DNA of 64,000 bases from Domibacillus aminovorans (GTDB lineage Bacteria; Bacillota; Bacilli; Bacillales; Domibacillaceae), in contig NZ_LQWY01000023.1 of NCBI RefSeq assembly GCF_001643235.1, positions 1-64,000 on the forward strand, in the 5' to 3' direction. Below, one piece after another: positions 62,470 through 64,000 of the stretch. Position 1 is the first letter of the stretch. Every line of letters starts with the position of its first letter. Under the pieces are notes generated by a model, which worked only from the letters and a program-made list of their open reading frames with translations, ran no database searches and was not told where the DNA came from. The position numbers and the translations under genes are program-made.

Positions 62470-62565
62470 GCTAAGAGAAGAAATAGAGATTAATCAAGGT
62501 ATTATGGATACATACGCTTCCTTTCATAGATCCAACGTAAACGGGCTGAATAAGAAGAGTTGATA

Positions 62566-62603
62566 AAAAAAGAAAGAAGGAGACGTCTCCTTCTTTCTTT
62601 TTT
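62566..62603. promoter_or_regulatory. 38-bp perfect palindrome upstream of the Ter lyase gene
   Basis: Arms AAAAAAGAAAGAAGGAGAC and GTCTCCTTCTTTCTTTTTT meet without spacer. As RNA it forms a long hairpin ending in six U, placed 38 nt before the start of the next gene. Since a terminator already follows terD, this one may act as an attenuator or operator of the module. Confidence 0.75.
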
Positions 62604-62640
62604 ACAAAAATGAAAAAGTTGATGTAAGAAGGTGTTGAAT

Positions 62641-63831
62641 TTGAAGTATTTTCATCATTTACCAGCGTTTCAGTTAGAAGGATTTTTTTATCAAAAACCA
62701 AAAATGATTCATAAGCATTCACCGAAACACATGCTTGCTTACGGTCTCGGACCGGTTTTATACATGCCAGCAACAAGAGTTGATATTGCTGAATTAATTA
62801 TTAGTAATAAATTTAAAGAGCTTTCGACAGTTGTTATTTGTTTGGAAGATGCTGTTGGAGATCTGGAAGTAGAACGGGCAGAAGATCAGCTCGTTTCGCA
62901 TATGGAAATAATTTCCGAAGCTTTGAATGAAGGACGTTTGACAGATGATAGAATGCCGCTTATTTTTATTCGAGTAAGAAGTGCACATCAAATGGCTCAA
63001 TTGGCGGTTCGTCTGCATCGTTCATTATTATCGTTGACGGGTTTCGTCTTTCCGAAGTTTTCTTCAGCAAACGCAGAAGGTTTTCTTTCTACGCTGCAGT
63101 CCATTATTGAAGAGTCAGGGACTATTTTATACGGGATGCCTATTTTAGAGTCGCCCGAAGTCCTTTATAAGGAAAAGCGTGTAGAAGAATTGCTTCAGTT
63201 AAAAGAAACCGCCACTCTTTATAAAGACCTTATATTGAACATTCGGATTGGTGCTACGGATTTGTGCGGATTGTACGGGATCAGAAGAAATAGTCAGACA
63301 ACCGTATATGAAATTTCGCTCATAAATGAACTCATTACTGATATCGTGAATATATTCGGACGGGAACCAAACGGGTTTGTCATATCGGGTCCTGTATGGG
63401 AGCATTTTTCGGCAAATAGCCGAATTTTGAAGCCACAACTACGTCAGACACCATTTTTCAAACAGCTCGGTTCGGAAGGGATTCTTCTGAGAAAAGAATT
63501 AATTCGTAAAAACTTCGACGGGTTAATTCAAGAAACGCTGCTTGATAAAGCAAATGGATTAGTCGGGAAAACGATTATTCACCCAACACATCTTTTACCT
63601 GTACAAGCATTGCATGTTGTGACGAAAGAAGAATATGTGGACGCATTAAGTATTGTAAGGCAAGCGAACGGTGAAAAGGGCGTATTTAAAAGTGAGTTTC
63701 AAAACAAAATGAATGAAATAAAGCCGCATTTAAAGTGGGCACAAAAAACGTTAGTAAAGTCAGATATATACGGGGTGTTTCATGAAAACCACACATTCAT
63801 CGATTTATTATCCGAACCAGTATACACATAA
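62641..63831 (+). CDS. HpcH/HpaI-type C-C bond lyase of the Ter module
   Basis: 396 residues. Citrate-lyase-beta-like TIM barrel: LGPVLYMPATRVDIAELII, VICLEDAVGD (metal-binding Glu/Asp) and NIRIGATDLCGLYGIRRN. In the Ter-linked biosynthetic module described from comparative genomics, such a lyase is encoded with phosphoribosyltransferases, ATP-grasp and HAD genes and is thought to make a nucleoside-like metabolite. TTG 62641 is 8 nt after TAAGAAGG; GTG 62632 overlaps that site. 50-bp overlap with the next gene. Confidence 0.85.
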   Translation: MKYFHHLPAFQLEGFFYQKPKMIHKHSPKHMLAYGLGPVLYMPATRVDIAELIISNKFKELSTVVICLEDAVGDLEVERAEDQLVSHMEIISEALNEGRLTDDRMPLIFIRVRSAHQMAQLAVRLHRSLLSLTGFVFPKFSSANAEGFLSTLQSIIEESGTILYGMPILESPEVLYKEKRVEELLQLKETATLYKDLILNIRIGATDLCGLYGIRRNSQTTVYEISLINELITDIVNIFGREPNGFVISGPVWEHFSANSRILKPQLRQTPFFKQLGSEGILLRKELIRKNFDGLIQETLLDKANGLVGKTIIHPTHLLPVQALHVVTKEEYVDALSIVRQANGEKGVFKSEFQNKMNEIKPHLKWAQKTLVKSDIYGVFHENHTFIDLLSEPVYT

Positions 63832-64000
63832 CATTAATGGCTCTTTGGAAGTAGATATACGAATAGAAGCGAATCCATATAATCTCCCGGTAGAATCACT
63901 ATATGAAATGGCGGCAAGAATTAATAAAAAGCGATCTTTTTTATTTGTCAGTAAAGTACTGGGAAAACACATTCCGTTGCATCCATGCATCCCTTTTATT
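63782..64000 (+). CDS. Phosphoribosyltransferase of the Ter module, 3' end outside window
   Basis: 73 residues visible from ATG 63782, which overlaps the lyase gene by 50 bp and follows GGGGTG. EANPYNLPVESLYEMAARIN and KKRSFLFVSKVLGKHIPLHP are the entry motif of the Ter-associated phosphoribosyltransferases. The rest lies beyond base 64000; further module genes are expected there. Confidence 0.82.
   Translation, partial: MKTTHSSIYYPNQYTHNINGSLEVDIRIEANPYNLPVESLYEMAARINKKRSFLFVSKVLGKHIPLHPCIPFI

Overview
The window reads as chromosome of a low-GC, endospore-forming Bacillaceae bacterium. The evidence is sigma-A promoters, AGGAGG-type ribosome sites with some TTG/GTG starts, and many Bacillus-type genes: CotB-like spore coat proteins, a gerA-family locus, an RsbR paralogue, cspC, ywbE, speA and triple terD. 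No rRNA, tRNA, CRISPR array, prophage or complete insertion sequence was seen.

Layout. 1-4.5 kb: yfhO (cut by the left edge), a lipoprotein Cu/Zn superoxide dismutase and small membrane genes. 4.6-7.4 kb: a decay zone with a flavin disulfide-reductase fragment, a P-loop fragment, and a sugar ABC ATPase and permease without their partner genes. 7.4-12.3 kb: DJ-1/PfpI, DUF3817, BrnQ, a DCC thiol oxidoreductase and an MFS exporter. 12.4-16.5 kb: operon of adenine deaminase, alkyltransferase-like protein, FAD oxidase and a six-helix half MFS protein. 16.7-20.6 kb: two DszC/SfnB-like flavin monooxygenases around SsuD, probably for organosulfur use. 20.8-23.5 kb: MarR regulator with a palindromic operator and flavin reductase, RsbR paralogue, CspC. 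23.7-29.5 kb: CAP protein, ten-helix membrane protein, YwbE, lactate dehydrogenase with a Rex-type site, AIM24-like protein, ribokinase.

29.7-33 kb: an ABC-2 permease relic, then three CotB-like coat genes, one carrying a recent 153-bp internal duplication. 33-41.1 kb: oxidoreductase, DUF2071, lipoprotein, CorA, a gutted pentapeptide-repeat gene, catalase-like protein, SLH amidase, metallo-hydrolase with TetR regulator. 41.2-47.3 kb: a DJ-1-like relic, topoisomerase III, GyrI-like protein, NCS2 permease, rRNA methyltransferase. 47.4-52.3 kb: glycerophosphodiesterase, two very small unlisted genes, an RsbR relic, a ger locus with intact gerB but fused remnants of gerA and gerC, chromate transporter. 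52.6-55 kb: tiny membrane ORFs and a MocR regulator.

55.2-64 kb is the most notable part. An aminotransferase-speA operon sits behind a 32-bp palindrome with the exact Rex/Fnr-type core. Next come a HisC-like aminotransferase and a true nitrilase overlapping by 4 bp, behind a possible attenuator. Three terD genes follow, then a 38-bp palindrome, then the start of the Ter-linked module (HpcH/HpaI-type C-C lyase and a phosphoribosyltransferase), which runs off the right edge.

A theme is gene decay: at least eight relics lie among intact housekeeping genes. All family calls come from reading motifs; no database search was run.
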